NCBI GenBank assembly: GCA_964393115.1
Contig: CAYMST010000303.1
Coordinates: 1-5,606 of the forward strand
Direction of reading: 5' to 3'
Source: CAYMST01 sp964393115
GTDB taxonomy: Bacteria > Bacteroidota > Bacteroidia > Cytophagales > Cyclobacteriaceae
Length of the DNA stretch: 5,606 bases
Part shown: positions 5,316 through 5,606 of the stretch, in pieces
Layout: every line of letters starts with the position of its first letter
Numbering within the stretch: the stretch's first letter is position 1
Made by a program: the position numbers and the translations under genes
The notes under the pieces: generated by a model
What the model saw: only the letters and a program-made list of their open reading frames with translations
Databases searched by the model: none
What the model was told of the DNA's origin: nothing

Positions 5316-5606
5316 ATGAAAGATTTTATGATGATTTTCCACAGTGAACCTGACCCAAATATGGAGCCTAGTCCCGCTGAGATCGAGGCTGAGATCAAGG
5401 AATGGATGGACTGGGTTGGAGGAATTGGAGCACAAGGAAAACTCAAAAACCCTGGGGAAGCGTTGGGTTTTGAAGGTAAAACTGTTCACTCAGATGGATC
5501 AATAACTGATGGGCCATATGCTGAAGTCAAAGAATTTGTAGGTGGATTTATTATCGTTTCAGCTGGTAATCTTGATGAGGCTGTTTCCTTATCGAATGGA
5601 TGTCCG
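5316..5606 (+). CDS. YCII/DGPF-domain protein, N-terminal 97 codons (C-terminus beyond right edge)
   Basis: A small cytoplasmic protein of the YCII-related superfamily (dimeric alpha+beta barrel fold), of the group long labelled DGPF domain. Members often sit beside ECF sigma factors, and the biochemical role is mostly unknown. Visible features: beta-strand start MKDFMMIFHSEPDPN with a His at residue 9, helix region EIEAEIKEWMDWVGGIGAQG (22-41), GKTVHSDGSITDGPYAE with the signature DGPY at 65-68, then FVGGFIIVSAGNLDEA (74-89) and GCP (95-97). Family members usually continue with a short strand such as GGxVEVR and end at about 115-120 residues, so roughly 20 codons are missing to the right. 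The ATG at 5316 follows ACAAAAGAAC, an A-rich leader without Shine-Dalgarno, and fits the family start. Any sigma-factor partner would lie outside the window. Confidence 0.92.
   Translation, partial: MKDFMMIFHSEPDPNMEPSPAEIEAEIKEWMDWVGGIGAQGKLKNPGEALGFEGKTVHSDGSITDGPYAEVKEFVGGFIIVSAGNLDEAVSLSNGCP

Noticed and set aside
4821..5489. Minus-strand open frames at 4821-5012 and 5256-5489
   Set aside because: The first spans the greB leader and the palindrome; the second is antisense to the YCII-domain gene. Neither resembles a known protein.
1..5606. CRISPR array, tRNA/rRNA genes, transposase or integrase
   Set aside because: No regularly spaced repeats, no cloverleaf or rRNA-like sequence, and no transposase or recombinase motifs were seen on either strand.

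Overview
The window looks like chromosomal DNA of a Bacteroidota bacterium, probably a marine Cytophagia-type lineage. The two helicases resemble Bacteroidota DEAD-box families. Starts lack clear Shine-Dalgarno sequences and are preceded by A/T-rich leaders. Two sites resemble the Bacteroidota promoter (TTTG, about 19 nt, TAnnTTTG). The genus is inference; nothing here fixes it.

Layout, left to right. (1) 1-289, minus strand: the N-terminal half of a GreB-type transcription elongation factor, running off the left edge. (2) 290-554: divergent intergenic region with an 8-bp inverted repeat and a candidate promoter. (3) 555-1856, plus strand: a complete 433-aa DEAD-box RNA helicase. (4) 1856-1997: its stop codon overlaps an ATG (TAATG) that opens a wrecked copy of rlmF, the 23S rRNA m6A1618 methyltransferase. 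Only the N-terminal tag and the internal PGRANYTHHMADLL block survive, in different frames. (5) 2100-2220: a cluster of three perfect stem-loops. (6) 2322-2564, plus: an 80-aa DUF1456 protein with one repeat instead of the usual two. (7) 2650-2860: an intergenic repeat-like element of the kind often mistranslated as HPELDSGSH. (8) 3011-4315, minus: a complete DbpA-type helicase with the DbpA C-terminal RNA-binding domain and DEFD as motif II. (9) 4557-4878, minus: a second, decayed copy of the greB 5' half and its leader, about 85% identical to the first by eye, with lost start, two nonsense codons, a 1-nt deletion and truncation. (10) 4825-5315: intergenic DNA with one strong hairpin. (11) 5316-5606, plus: the first 97 codons of a YCII/DGPF-domain protein running off the right edge.

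The theme is RNA metabolism: transcript-cleavage factor, two RNA helicases (DbpA acts in 50S assembly) and a ruined 23S rRNA methyltransferase. I see no sign of a new defence, mobile or biosynthetic system. The most informative signals are evolutionary: a 4.5-kb helicase segment bracketed by same-orientation greB copies, one intact as far as visible and one dead, and an rlmF gene recently lost from behind a helicase with which it was probably translationally coupled.
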